Shown piece after piece: positions 17,997 to 26,547 of a stretch of 64,000 bases of DNA (position 1 is the first letter of the stretch; every line of letters begins with the position of its first letter). Source of the DNA: Chryseobacterium sp. G0162 (GTDB lineage Bacteria > Bacteroidota > Bacteroidia > Flavobacteriales > Weeksellaceae); assembly GCF_003815715.1 (NCBI RefSeq), contig NZ_CP033922.1, positions 3,396,001-3,460,000 on the forward strand. Reading direction: 5' to 3'. The notes under the pieces are model-generated. The model made no database searches. It was not told the DNA's origin and saw only the letters and a program-made list of their open reading frames with translations. The position numbers were made by a program, and so were the translations under genes.

Positions 17997-20669
17997 TTAT
18001 AGCCATTGTCCGAATTTTTTAATGAACCATTGTTTCACAAATTGGGTAAGGATGCAATATCCTGTAAGGATTCCTATCAGATAAGGGAAATAGCTTAAAG
18101 GTAAAGGCTGCATTTTCAGATATCCTGCCAATGGGGTGAAAGGAATAAGGATTCCAATCAACATGATTAAGCTCGTTAGGGCAACAACCGGTGCAGCAGC
18201 CCAGCTTTGGATAAATGGAATCTTTTTGGTTCTGATAATATGAACAATCAAAGTTTGGGACAACAGTCCTTCTACAAACCATCCGGTCTGGAATAGACTC
18301 TGATGCTCTGGTGTATTGGCTTTAAAAATAAAAAACATTACAGCAAACGTCATATAATCAAAAATGGAACTCAAAGGACCAATATAAAGCATGAATTTTT
18401 TAATACTGTCAGCTTCCCATTTTTTGGGTTGTTCCAGAAAATCTTTATCCATCGTATCCCAGGGAATAGAGGATTGTGAAATATCATACAACAGATTTTG
18501 AGTCAGAATTTGCAGCGGCAGCATTGGCAGAAATGGCAGCAATGCACTGGCGCCAATCATGCTGAACATATTTCCAAAATTACTGCTGGCCGTCATTTTT
18601 ATATATTTAATAATATTCCCGAATGTTCTTCTTCCATAAATAACTCCACTTCTGAGTACCATTAAGTCTTTTTCGAGCAAAATGATATCCGCACTTTCTT
18701 TGGCTATATCAGCTCCGGTATCGACAGAAATTCCAACGTCTGCTTCTTTTATAGCTGCTGCATCATTGATTCCGTCACCCATAAATCCTACAGTATGACC
18801 TTTGGATCTTAATATTTTTACAATGCGTTGCTTTTGTAATGGGCTTACCTTGGCAAAAACGGAATATAAATCCATGTCTTTGCTGAGTTCTTCATCACTC
18901 ATATTCTCCAGTTCATCACCAAGCATAATGGTATTGATGGGAATTCCTACATCATGACATATTTTTTTCGCAACAATATCATTATCTCCGGTGATTACTT
19001 TTACTTCAACACCTAATTTATGCAGGGCTTTGATACTTGGCTCTGCAGAAGGTTTAGCGGGATCAAGAAATCCAATAAAACCGGTAAGGATGAGATGATT
19101 TTCATCTGCAACAGAATAATTGAGTGGATGATCTCCTTCAAATTCTCTGATGGCAACCAGTAAGACACGAAGCCCTTCTGCATTGAGCTTTTCAGACATT
19201 CTGATGATTTTTTCCTTCATAAGGTCATCTAACGGAATAATATTGTCATTCTCTATATGAAGGCTGTGGTCATCACCCGGATCTAAAGCATATGTACACA
19301 AAGACAACATTTCCTCTACCGCTCCTTTTGAGATCATAAGGTGTTTTCCTTTTGAAGTATTCAGAATGACAGACATTCTTCTTCTTTCGAAATCAAAAGG
19401 AATTTCGTCTACTTTCAGATAGAGTTCATCAGCCTTCATGAGATTGTGGACTTCTGCATGATCCAGAACAGCTTGATCCAGCAGGTTTTTTAAGCCGGTT
19501 TGATGAAAACTGTTGAGGTAAGCCCATTTCAAAACCTCATCATCATCAAGACCACGCACGTTGAGGTGAGTTTCCAGAACGATTTTATCAAGGGTAAGGG
19601 TTCCGGTTTTATCCGTACAGAGAATATCCATAGCGCCGATATTCTGGATGGCATTCAATCTTTTAACGATTACTTTTTTCTTACTCATATTTACAGCACC
19701 TTTGGCAAGGTTAGCGGTAACAATCATAGGCAGCATTTCAGGAGTAAGTCCTACTGCTACTGCAATGGCGAATAAGAGTGCCTGCATCCAGTCTCCTTTC
19801 ACGAATCCATTGATAAGGAAAATGACAGGAGTCATGACCAGCATAAACCGAATCAGTAAAAAGCTTACTTTGTTGACTCCGATATCAAATGCGGTTTCAG
19901 GCCTTTTGGAAACCAGGCTTCTGCTGATGCTTCCGAAATAAGTGAAAATGCTGGTGTTAACAACCACAACCGTAGCTGATCCACTGACTACATTGGTTCC
20001 CATGAAACAGATGTTTTGAAGGGTAAGTGGATTCCTGTTTTTGGTATCACGGATAGGAAATGCATTTTTTTCAACAGGTAATGCTTCTCCTGTGAGAATA
20101 GATTCACTGATGAATAGATCTTTGCTTTTCAAAATTCTGCAATCGGCAGGAACCATATCTCCGGCAGAAAGAATCACGATATCTCCGGAAACTATTTCAG
20201 TGATTTCTATTTCTTCACTTTCTTTGAATTTCCTTTTGGTAAGACAGCTGGTTTTTACCATTTTTTTCAATGCTTCTGCTGCCTTATTACTCCGAAATTC
20301 CTGAATAAATCTTAAAACAGTACTGAACAATAGCATTACTGAAATAATAATACTTGTACTTAGATCTTTCTCTCCTTCAGGAACGAGAATTACATCGATA
20401 AATAAGGAAATTACAGCAATGCATGCCAATATATAATTAAAGGGATTAAAGAAAGAATGAGCAAACTGCTTCAGCCATGAGGGGGCTTTTTGAGTAGCAA
20501 TTTCATTTTTACCGTAAATTTTCAAACGGTCTTTCACTGTGTTTTCGCTAAGGCCTTCTTCTGAAGTTTCCAGCATAGCGTAAACCATTTTTTCGTTCTC
20601 TGAAGCGGCTTCTTTTAACTTAACAAGAGCGGCTGAATTGAGATTTTTGTTGGAAGTTTTTTTTAACAT
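17997..20669 (-). CDS. mgtA: Magnesium-translocating P-type ATPase
   Basis: The 890-residue P-type ATPase of the P3B (Mg importer) class has N-terminal spans at about residues 75-115. It has the TGEALPVEK actuator loop, the phosphorylation motif DKTGTLTLDK, the nucleotide-binding KGAVEEML, the hinge MGDGINDAAAIKEADVGISVDTG, and a C-terminal six-span region with QILTQNLLYDISQSSIPWD typical of MgtA/MgtB. In the inner membrane it brings Mg2+ into the cell when external Mg2+ is scarce. It starts 11 bp after the mgtC-like gene. No own promoter is visible in that gap, so the two are one transcription unit. Confidence 0.95.
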   Translation of the reverse strand: MLKKTSNKNLNSAALVKLKEAASENEKMVYAMLETSEEGLSENTVKDRLKIYGKNEIATQKAPSWLKQFAHSFFNPFNYILACIAVISLFIDVILVPEGEKDLSTSIIISVMLLFSTVLRFIQEFRSNKAAEALKKMVKTSCLTKRKFKESEEIEITEIVSGDIVILSAGDMVPADCRILKSKDLFISESILTGEALPVEKNAFPIRDTKNRNPLTLQNICFMGTNVVSGSATVVVVNTSIFTYFGSISRSLVSKRPETAFDIGVNKVSFLLIRFMLVMTPVIFLINGFVKGDWMQALLFAIAVAVGLTPEMLPMIVTANLAKGAVNMSKKKVIVKRLNAIQNIGAMDILCTDKTGTLTLDKIVLETHLNVRGLDDDEVLKWAYLNSFHQTGLKNLLDQAVLDHAEVHNLMKADELYLKVDEIPFDFERRRMSVILNTSKGKHLMISKGAVEEMLSLCTYALDPGDDHSLHIENDNIIPLDDLMKEKIIRMSEKLNAEGLRVLLVAIREFEGDHPLNYSVADENHLILTGFIGFLDPAKPSAEPSIKALHKLGVEVKVITGDNDIVAKKICHDVGIPINTIMLGDELENMSDEELSKDMDLYSVFAKVSPLQKQRIVKILRSKGHTVGFMGDGINDAAAIKEADVGISVDTGADIAKESADIILLEKDLMVLRSGVIYGRRTFGNIIKYIKMTASSNFGNMFSMIGASALLPFLPMLPLQILTQNLLYDISQSSIPWDTMDKDFLEQPKKWEADSIKKFMLYIGPLSSIFDYMTFAVMFFIFKANTPEHQSLFQTGWFVEGLLSQTLIVHIIRTKKIPFIQSWAAAPVVALTSLIMLIGILIPFTPLAGYLKMQPLPLSYFPYLIGILTGYCILTQFVKQWFIKKFGQWL

Positions 20670-20680
20670 GGCTTCAATGG

Positions 20681-21379
20681 TTATAAATCATTTTCAGTAC
20701 CTATAATTTCCCAGCTTACCTTGATAACTTTATCTTCAATAGTAAGTCTGCTGGCGGTTTTTTCCATAAAACTGTCTTGTGGTGTAGAAGAATGAACTTC
20801 TGCCGTGATAATGGCATTTTCCGGAACACCGTTATCATCGCTGGTAAGAGATTTCAGTAGTACTTTATCATTTCCACTTAATGATTGCATGAGTTGTACC
20901 CGGAGATGGTTTTCTACCTCACTTTTACATTTGATGCTGAGTAGATATTCGGTGTAGTGATTTCTGCTGCTGATATTGTTCCCTAATTTTACTCCCAATG
21001 GTCGGAGAATAAGATGGGTGAGGATAATAAAACCACTGGTAATAGCAGCTTCCAAAGGAAGTCCTAATGCGGAGAGTGCTCCTACTGATGCAGAGCACCA
21101 GATGGTGGCAGCGGTATTAAGACCTCTTACGGTAAGTCCATCTTTCATGATAACTCCACCTCCTAAAAAGCCAATACCACTGACGATATAAGAAGCTATT
21201 CTGCCTGTGGCATCACCACCGATCCGGATAGAGAGAAGAACAAATGCTGCGGAGCCAAGGCATACCAGAGTATTGGTTCGGAGACCGGCGCTTTTTTGAC
21301 GCCATTGTCTTTCAAAACCTATGCTGGCACCCAAAGCAAATGCCGTGAAAAGACGAAGAGTAAATTCGAATGTATTCAT
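20681..21379 (-). CDS. MgtC/SapB family membrane protein
   Basis: The protein is about 232 residues from the ATG at 21379, which follows an AGGAAAAG stretch. An ATG at 21433 would add 18 residues unlike the family. The MgtC signature is clear: ALGASIGFERQWRQKSAGLRTNTLVCLGSA, then a Gly-rich span GIGFLGGGVIMKDGLTVRGLNTAATIW (shown in parts here), and a cytoplasmic ACT-like C-terminus (from about residue 150). MgtC proteins modulate magnesium homeostasis or the F-type ATPase in other bacteria. This one lies directly upstream of mgtA, as in the Salmonella mgtCB operon. Confidence 0.9.
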   Translation of the reverse strand: MNTFEFTLRLFTAFALGASIGFERQWRQKSAGLRTNTLVCLGSAAFVLLSIRIGGDATGRIASYIVSGIGFLGGGVIMKDGLTVRGLNTAATIWCSASVGALSALGLPLEAAITSGFIILTHLILRPLGVKLGNNISSRNHYTEYLLSIKCKSEVENHLRVQLMQSLSGNDKVLLKSLTSDDNGVPENAIITAEVHSSTPQDSFMEKTASRLTIEDKVIKVSWEIIGTENDL

Positions 21380-21496
21380 AACTTTTCCTTTTTTTATAAA
21401 GCTTGTAAAGCTGTACGGGAAAAGTGAGTACAACTAAAGCTTTTAAGATTGATAATAACTGTAAGGATCTGCGTCCATGTGCTTTATTTTTTACAC

Positions 21497-21506
21497 TGCA
21501 AAAGTA
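21497..21506 (-). promoter_or_regulatory. -7 box of mgtC-mgtA operon (TACTTTTGCA)
   Basis: On the minus strand TACTTTTGCA fits TAnnTTTG, and 22 bp separate it from the repeat array starting at 21529, exactly as at the efflux operon. The leader to the ATG at 21379 is about 110 nt. I looked for a magnesium riboswitch in it and could not support one. Confidence 0.7.
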
Positions 21507-21528
21507 GTAGAACTGGCTTTTTTCACCT

Positions 21529-21572
21529 GTTAGAAAAGCTTTAGAATGTTATTAGAATTATATTAGAGAAAA
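21529..21572. promoter_or_regulatory. Four 11-bp direct repeats, likely response-regulator binding array (mgtC-mgtA)
   Basis: On the plus strand the units are GTTAGAAAAGC, TTTAGAATGTT, ATTAGAATTAT, ATTAGAGAAAA. Unit by unit they match the array at 17937-17980 (G-start, T-start, A-start, A-start), with the same orientation and the same 22-bp distance to the -7 box. This strongly suggests that one regulator controls both operons. Confidence 0.7.
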
Positions 21573-21817
21573 TAATGATGACACTTTTTAAAATAAAAAA
21601 TATAAGCAGAATCATGTTTTTAATGAGCTCTATTTAAGATTGATACTGTTCGTAGATTTATCAATGGTTACAGATTAGAATTAAAGCTCTCATCTGTAAC
21701 CATTTTTTAAGATAAAATTTCAATACATTTGGCAATAATTCAGCTTTATACAATAAAGTTTGTTTTATCTCCCGGTTTCAAACCAAAAGTTGTCTTTATA
21801 AATTATATATTTTAGAA
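21573..21817. other. Intergenic region upstream of EamA transporter gene
   Basis: Together with 21380-21572 this makes a 438-bp gap between divergent genes. Beyond the -7 box and repeat array listed separately, I see only AT-rich sequence and a weak inverted stretch (GGTTACAGATTAG / CTCATCTGTAACC, 21665-21702) that may be a terminator-like or regulatory hairpin. There is no open frame worth calling. Confidence 0.4.
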
Positions 21818-22669
21818 ATGAAAAATTCAAACTTAGCGATTCCTGCCACATTGTTAGCCATTATCTGTGTACAGGGTGGAGCATCTATTGCCAAGCAGCT
21901 TTTTCCGGCAATTGGAGCTATTGGAACCGTTACTTTGAGGATTGTACTTTCTGCTATTTTGCTTACTATCATCAATCGTCCTAAATTTTTACAGTTTACT
22001 CCACAAAAATGGAAGTATTGTGCAATGTATGGAGTGGGATTGGCTGCAATGAATCTTATTTTTTATATGGCGATTCAAAGAATTCCATTAGGATTGGCTG
22101 TAACCGTAGAATTTGCAGGTCCTTTGTTTCTAGCATTGGCATTATCCCGTAAGTTATTGGATGTAGTTTGGGCATTATTAGCCTGTGTAGGAATATTGCT
22201 TATTGTTCCCTGGAAGAGCGATCATATAGATTTGTTAGGGCTGGGATTAGCTTTTCTCGCTGGAATATTCTGGGCTCTTTATATTGTAATGGGCGGGAAA
22301 GTTTCTAAAATAATGGATGGAAAAGATGCCGTAACCACAGGAATGTTATTTGCCAGTCTGGTAATTATACCTTTCACAATATGGGATGGAGCGGTCTTTA
22401 ATATTACACCAACTATTTTTGTCAAAGGATTGGGAGTCGCTATTTTATCAAGTGCTTTACCGTTTTCTTTAGAAATGATGGCTTTAAAAAAGCTTCCTGC
22501 AAAGACATTCAGTATCCTGATGAGCCTGGAGCCTGCATTTGCAGCCCTTTCAGGATTAGTTTTCCTTGCTGAAGAGTTATCTTTTTTACAGTGGATTTCT
22601 ATTAGCTGTGTAATTGCTGCCAGTATAGGAACTACAATGTTCAATAAAACGGCGACCTCTCATAATTAA
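21818..22669 (+). CDS. EamA/DMT-family transporter (RhtA-like exporter)
   Basis: The 283-residue protein has ten hydrophobic spans in two EamA repeats (about residues 5-135 and 145-278). Phrases such as IPLGLAVTVEFAGPLFLALALSRK and FSILMSLEPAFAALSGLVFLAEELS are typical of the RhtA threonine/homoserine exporter branch of the drug/metabolite transporters. It likely exports amino acids or similar small metabolites across the inner membrane; the substrate is not readable. It is transcribed alone, divergently from the mgtC-mgtA operon. Confidence 0.88.
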   Translation: MKNSNLAIPATLLAIICVQGGASIAKQLFPAIGAIGTVTLRIVLSAILLTIINRPKFLQFTPQKWKYCAMYGVGLAAMNLIFYMAIQRIPLGLAVTVEFAGPLFLALALSRKLLDVVWALLACVGILLIVPWKSDHIDLLGLGLAFLAGIFWALYIVMGGKVSKIMDGKDAVTTGMLFASLVIIPFTIWDGAVFNITPTIFVKGLGVAILSSALPFSLEMMALKKLPAKTFSILMSLEPAFAALSGLVFLAEELSFLQWISISCVIAASIGTTMFNKTATSHN

Positions 22670-22691
22670 TTTCTAAGAAGATTAATTTTAT

Positions 22692-22860
22692 TTCCCACAG
22701 ATTACACGGATTTTCACAGATGATTGCATAAAATCTGGTAAAAATATTTTAGTCTCGCAGATTGAACGGATTACACAGATTTCTTGATTATTGTACACAG
22801 ATATTTGCGAACACAAGAAAATCAATAATTTCTAAACTTCTGTGTCTTTTGCGGTTCAAA
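22692..22860. repeat. Intergenic repeat, ACACAGAT family (family B)
   Basis: The segment consists of variants of ATTACACGGATTTTCACAGAT and CTCGCAGATTGAACGGATTA (each shown in part), then TGTACACAGATATTTGCGAACACA and TTCTGTGTCTTTTGCGGTTC. Shorter copies occur at 26432-26463 and 30450-30527. It fills the gap between two convergent genes. I see no coding potential. Confidence 0.55.
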
Positions 22861-22880
22861 ATATTGTCAGATAAAAAAAA

Positions 22881-24248
22881 TTAAGCTGTTTCAATATCAA
22901 ATATCACTGTGAAAACAGTCTCATTATTCTCAGATGTTACTTTGAGGGTTGCGTGATGAAGATGAATAATTTTCTCAGTCAGAAAAAGCCCAATTCCATG
23001 TCCCTTTTCCTGCTTGGAGGCTTCACTTCTGTAAAAAGGTTCAAAAATATGGAGTAAGTCTTCCTGTGAAATGGTAATTCCTGTATTGATAAAGCGGATC
23101 AGAAGGTTTTCGGTATTTACTTTTACATCAATCAGACAGGTATGGAACGGCGAATATTTGCAGGCATTATCGATGAGGTTATTAAAAGCAACCTGTAACA
23201 AATATTCATTTCCCTGCACAACAAGCTGATGTTCTTCTATAGCGTTATCAATATTCAATGAAACTTTATATTCTGTATTTTCCTTTATTATTTTCGAATA
23301 AGATTCTAATAAAATTTCATCCAATCGTACTTCTGAAAAACTGATTTCATTAGGATCATAGCTGGCTTTGGCAAGATCCATCAGGCTATTGGATAACTTT
23401 ACCATATTACGGGCGTCATCCAAAGCGTATTGAATAGTCTGTTGATATTCTTCCTGGGTCTGTTCCTTTTCAGAAGAGAATTCCAGTTCTGTAATAATAG
23501 CAGATAGTGGGGTACGCAGTTCGTGTGAAATATTGGATACAAAATGTTTTTGAGCATCAAACGAATTTTCCAGGCGCTCAAGCATTCCGTTGAAATTTTC
23601 AGCCAGTTCATTAAGCTCATCTTTCTCACCCGTGGCTTTTAAGCGCAGTTGTAATTTCCCGGCAGTGATATTCTTTATTTGATGAACCATTTCACTTAGC
23701 GGGTTCAATGCTTTTTTTGAAAGAAATATTCCGGCTAAATAAATTAATATTAAGATACTAATGAAGGCAATAATACTGATGGTTAGAAGATGATTGATTG
23801 ATTTATAACCATATTGATCGTACCCCGCAGCGGTTACCAAATATTCCTTTCCATTGTGAGAATAGATGGTTCCTATAGCCTGCAGATCATCAATGAAAAA
23901 ACTGATGTCTTTCTTTTTTAGAATACTGGAAAGCATTTTCGGATCTTCCTTAACAAAATCTACCTTTGAATCATCATGATAGACCAGATTGAACTCAGGA
24001 TCATAGATGGCTACCTGAACTTCATTAATTGTTTTTGTGTTATTCTTGTAAACACGGTGCATTTCCTTTTCACTTAATGTACTTTGAAAAAAAAGATTGG
24101 CTTTTGCTACCGCTTCGTTTCTGAGTTGGGCATAAAATGAAACTTCCCTGGCTTCACTCGAAGAATAGTATACTGCAATACCGTAAAATATCATCAACAT
24201 AGCCGTGACAAAGGTAAAAAGTAGGGTAAGCCGGGTTCTTATTTTCAT
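22881..24248 (-). CDS. Sensor histidine kinase with HAMP domain
   Basis: The 455-residue membrane kinase has TM1 at about residues 8-28, a periplasmic sensor of roughly 115 residues and TM2 at about 150-170. A HAMP linker (about 172-225) follows, then HisKA with the phosphorylated H242 in SNISHELRTPLSAI. The HATPase domain has N box NLIDNACKYS and G box GHGIGLFLTEKI. It would sense an envelope or metal signal and phosphorylate the response regulator encoded immediately upstream (16-bp gap). Its proximity to metal efflux and Mg-uptake operons that share a direct-repeat array suggests a metal signal; that is inference. Confidence 0.93.
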   Translation of the reverse strand: MKIRTRLTLLFTFVTAMLMIFYGIAVYYSSSEAREVSFYAQLRNEAVAKANLFFQSTLSEKEMHRVYKNNTKTINEVQVAIYDPEFNLVYHDDSKVDFVKEDPKMLSSILKKKDISFFIDDLQAIGTIYSHNGKEYLVTAAGYDQYGYKSINHLLTISIIAFISILILIYLAGIFLSKKALNPLSEMVHQIKNITAGKLQLRLKATGEKDELNELAENFNGMLERLENSFDAQKHFVSNISHELRTPLSAIITELEFSSEKEQTQEEYQQTIQYALDDARNMVKLSNSLMDLAKASYDPNEISFSEVRLDEILLESYSKIIKENTEYKVSLNIDNAIEEHQLVVQGNEYLLQVAFNNLIDNACKYSPFHTCLIDVKVNTENLLIRFINTGITISQEDLLHIFEPFYRSEASKQEKGHGIGLFLTEKIIHLHHATLKVTSENNETVFTVIFDIETA

Positions 24249-24264
24249 GCCTTATAAGTATAAG

Positions 24265-24966
24265 TTATTGTTGATGTTCTTCATACCCTTTTTTAAGAAT
24301 AAAACCCATTCCTGCTTTGGTATGGATCAGCTTATTCTCAAAATCTTTATCAATTTTTTTACGGATATAGTTGATGTACACATCAATAAAATTAGTGCCG
24401 GTATCAAAATGGGTTTCCCATACTTTTTCTGCAATTTCACTTCTGGAAAGTACTTTCTCTGAGTTTTCCATCATAAATTTGAGAAGGTTGAATTCTTTAG
24501 GGGTCAGTTTGATAGGAACATGATCTCTGCTTACCGTTTTCTGTTCCAGATTCATTTCAATCCCTTCATATTTAAGGACAAAAACTTTTTGCTGTCTCTG
24601 TTGTGAAAAACGCTTTAGAAGGACATTAATTCTCGCCACCAACTCACGCATTTCAAAAGGTTTGGTCATATAATCGTCGGCACCGGCATCAAATCCTTCC
24701 AATTTGTCGTCCGTAGTGCCCAAAGCTGTAAGCATTATGACCGGAAGATTAGGTTTCAGAGCTTTTATTTCATTACAAAACTCCAGACCACTTTTTTTAG
24801 GCAAAACAATATCAGTGACTACAAGGTCATAATTTTTCTGCAATGCCAGTTTTAGTCCTGTTGATCCATCATATGCTGTACTTACTTCAAATTCAGCTTC
24901 CTGAAGTCCTTTTGTGATAAGCTTGGAAAGTCTGTCATCGTCTTCTACTAATAAAATATGAGGCAT
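24265..24966 (-). CDS. OmpR-family response regulator
   Basis: The 233-residue regulator has an N-terminal receiver (residues 1-118) with the acidic pocket VEDDDR, phospho-acceptor D52 in VVTDIVLP and the switch lysine in MTKPFEMRELVAR. A C-terminal winged helix (about 130-228) carries KLTPKEFNLLKFMMENSEKV, in part, and a recognition helix near TNFIDVYINYIRKKID. OmpR-family dimers bind direct repeats with 10-11 bp spacing, which fits the arrays at 17937 and 21529. A minus-strand -7 box TACATTTG (25023-25016) lies upstream; I see no copy of the array there, so autoregulation through it is not supported. Confidence 0.94.
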   Translation of the reverse strand: MPHILLVEDDDRLSKLITKGLQEAEFEVSTAYDGSTGLKLALQKNYDLVVTDIVLPKKSGLEFCNEIKALKPNLPVIMLTALGTTDDKLEGFDAGADDYMTKPFEMRELVARINVLLKRFSQQRQQKVFVLKYEGIEMNLEQKTVSRDHVPIKLTPKEFNLLKFMMENSEKVLSRSEIAEKVWETHFDTGTNFIDVYINYIRKKIDKDFENKLIHTKAGMGFILKKGYEEHQQ

Positions 24967-25067
24967 AAGAATAGGTGAAGTGTTTGTGAGTGAAAAGGTG
25001 AAGTGATATTCTTCACAAATGTAATGAATTCTATTTTGTAATTTTGGCGGAATAGAGATATAATTGA

Positions 25068-25721
25068 ATGTTAGAATTTAAGAAAAGAATGAGTAGAATT
25101 GCGGGCATTTTATGTTTATTAGTGTTGTTTTTGACTCAATGTACTACCCAGCAAAATACTATCCAGCTTCAAAACGGAGATTTACTTTTTGTTACAGCTA
25201 AAGAAACAGGACTTTCCGGAGCCATTAATAATGTTACCCAAAAGCAGAAAATAGCTTCTTTCGATCACATCGGTATTCTTGAAAAAGAAGGAAAGAAGTT
25301 ATTTGTTTTGCATGCTGCTCCAAAAGGGGGGTCCCAAAAGCAAACTCTCAAGGATTTTGTTAAAGATCAAAAAAGGGATCAGCAGAATGTTGTAGTCTAT
25401 CGTCTGAAACCCGAATATCAGAAATCAATTCCTGTTGCTATTGAAAAGGCTCATTCTATGTTGGGAAAGCCTTATAATTTCAACTATATTTTGGATGAAG
25501 ATTCTTATTACTGTTCAGATTTTGTAGAAAGAGCTTTTCGGAATGATCACATTTTTAAATTAGAACCTATGACATTTATTGATCCTAAGACAGGAAAAAC
25601 AAATGCATTCTGGGAAGGATTCTATACTAAGAAGAACCTTAAAGTTCCTGAAGGAGAGCCTGGTTGTAATCCGAACGGATTGGCCGGATCTGAAAAAATA
25701 GAAAGAGTAGGAGACCTTTAA
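25068..25721 (+). CDS. YiiX/YebB-like NlpC/P60-family cysteine hydrolase, lipoprotein
   Basis: The 217-residue protein has a lipoprotein signal ending LFLTQC (Cys about residue 25); translation may start at 25068 or at the ATG at 25089. The papain-like hydrolase pattern is present: the N-terminal QNGDLLFVTAKETG, the catalytic His in SFDHIGIL, and the catalytic Cys in SYYCSDFVERAF. In the permuted YiiX/YebB-type group the His precedes the Cys, as here. Such enzymes cut amide or ester bonds, often in peptidoglycan peptides or lipids; the substrate here is unknown. It is likely anchored in the outer membrane. A plus-strand -7-like TAATTTTG lies at 25039-25046. Confidence 0.82.
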   Translation: MLEFKKRMSRIAGILCLLVLFLTQCTTQQNTIQLQNGDLLFVTAKETGLSGAINNVTQKQKIASFDHIGILEKEGKKLFVLHAAPKGGSQKQTLKDFVKDQKRDQQNVVVYRLKPEYQKSIPVAIEKAHSMLGKPYNFNYILDEDSYYCSDFVERAFRNDHIFKLEPMTFIDPKTGKTNAFWEGFYTKKNLKVPEGEPGCNPNGLAGSEKIERVGDL

Positions 25722-25866
25722 GGCTGGATGCTGGAGGAGAGATGCCGGAAGCTATTATTGTTGATATTACTTATGAAGGCCGGAATTAGGTCGTGTTAGG
25801 AATGATAGAAAAGAGTGTTATTGATGTTTGTCATTTCATGACTTCCAGTCTCCGAATTCCTTGCAT
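25722..25866. repeat. Intergenic purine-arm repeat element (family A)
   Basis: The left arm GGCTGGATGCTGGAGGAGAG starts right after the stop codon of the cysteine hydrolase gene. The right arm GACTTCCAGTCTCCGAATTC (25840-25859) is a loose inverse. The arrangement and arm style match the elements at 12104 and 31459. No open frame is seen. Confidence 0.45.
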
Positions 25867-25888
25867 ACCGAATCTGACTAAAATATAG

Positions 25889-25913
25889 AGAAGCTTAATA
25901 GCTTCTTTTTTTT
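25889..25913 (+). terminator. Rho-independent terminator
   Basis: AGAAGCT and AGCTTCT form a perfect 7-bp stem around TAAT, followed by seven T. It would end the transcript of the cysteine hydrolase gene. Confidence 0.75.
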
Positions 25914-25933
25914 ATGTTAATTTTTAAAAAACA

Positions 25934-25958
25934 TTAGTCTACTAATTTGGTGGACTAA
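25934..25958. promoter_or_regulatory. Palindromic operator upstream of NIL-domain gene
   Basis: TTAGTCTACTAA and TTGGTGGACTAA are 12-bp inverted arms around one T, matching at 10 of 12 positions. The right arm contains the -33 TTG, so a bound protein would compete with RNA polymerase. The half-site style resembles operators of Rrf2-type sulfur-metabolism regulators in Flavobacteriia; that resemblance is from memory. Confidence 0.65.
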
Positions 25959-25976
25959 TATTTTTTTATATTTTTG
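25947..25976 (+). promoter_or_regulatory. Promoter of NIL-domain gene (TTG-N19-TATTTTTG)
   Basis: TTG at 25947-25949 and TATTTTTG at 25969-25976 are spaced by 19 bp, an excellent fit to the Bacteroidota consensus. The leader to the ATG at 26035 is about 50 nt. Confidence 0.75.
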
Positions 25977-26034
25977 TGACAGATTTAAATGCAGAGCGCA
26001 ATATGATCTGAGTACTAACCCAAAATGTTTAGCA

Positions 26035-26346
26035 ATGATTACACCTAACCCAAGCCTGCAGGTTTTTCAAAATAAACTGAACCTGCCTAAAAAAGAATTA
26101 TTATTGGAAATAGAATTGAATGGCAAAATGAAATTTGAGCATTTAATGAATACCATCTATAATCAAATGGGGATATGTCATAGAGTGTTATCAGCGAATG
26201 TGGAGTATGTGAACGGATATAGTTTTGGTTCGGTACAGTTGTATATTAATGTCAATTCAGAAGACTATCAAAAACTGGAAGTCTATCTGAATAAAAATAA
26301 ACTTTTGAATACAACGGTAGAATATCTCTGCCGAAAGTATTTTTAA
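26035..26346 (+). CDS. Stand-alone NIL-domain protein (MetN C-terminal regulatory domain-like)
   Basis: The 103-residue protein has the ferredoxin-like NIL pattern: LLLEIELNGKMKFEHLMNTI, ICHRVLSANVEYVNGYSFGSV and LYINVNSEDYQKLEVYLNKN, ending in strand NTTVEYL. In MetN-type importers the NIL domain binds methionine and shuts the transporter. Here it occurs without an ATPase. A free methionine or sulfur sensor is one possibility, which is inference. It has its own strong promoter overlapped by a palindromic operator, so it is probably induced when sulfur amino acids are scarce. There is no adjacent transporter gene. Confidence 0.75.
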   Translation: MITPNPSLQVFQNKLNLPKKELLLEIELNGKMKFEHLMNTIYNQMGICHRVLSANVEYVNGYSFGSVQLYINVNSEDYQKLEVYLNKNKLLNTTVEYLCRKYF

Positions 26347-26431
26347 GGGAGATTCATATAGTTTTAATTACTCAAAGTGTCTGGTTCTTTTACCGGGCAC
26401 TTTTTATTTTATTCTGAATAATTTTTTATTA

Positions 26432-26463
26432 TCTCGCAGATCAAACAGATTACACAGATATTT
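26432..26463. repeat. Intergenic repeat, ACACAGAT family (family B, short copy)
   Basis: CTCGCAGATCAAACAGATTA followed by CACAGATATTT repeats the core of the longer family B element at 22750-22802 with few differences. Confidence 0.55.
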
Positions 26464-26547
26464 TAATATGAAAAAAGATGAAATAAAGAATAAATTTTCC
26501 AGGGTAAATTTTCAATGTTGTCAAAGATTACAATTGAAGGAGCGAAA

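Noticed and set aside
21380..21496. Possible magnesium riboswitch in the mgtC-mgtA leader
   Set aside because: The roughly 110-nt leader shows no recognisable M-box helices or terminator. The repeat array upstream of the -7 box explains regulation better.
24967..25067. A copy of the four-repeat array in front of the response-regulator gene
   Set aside because: Only isolated partial matches occur and there is no 11-bp period, so direct autoregulation through the array is not supported.
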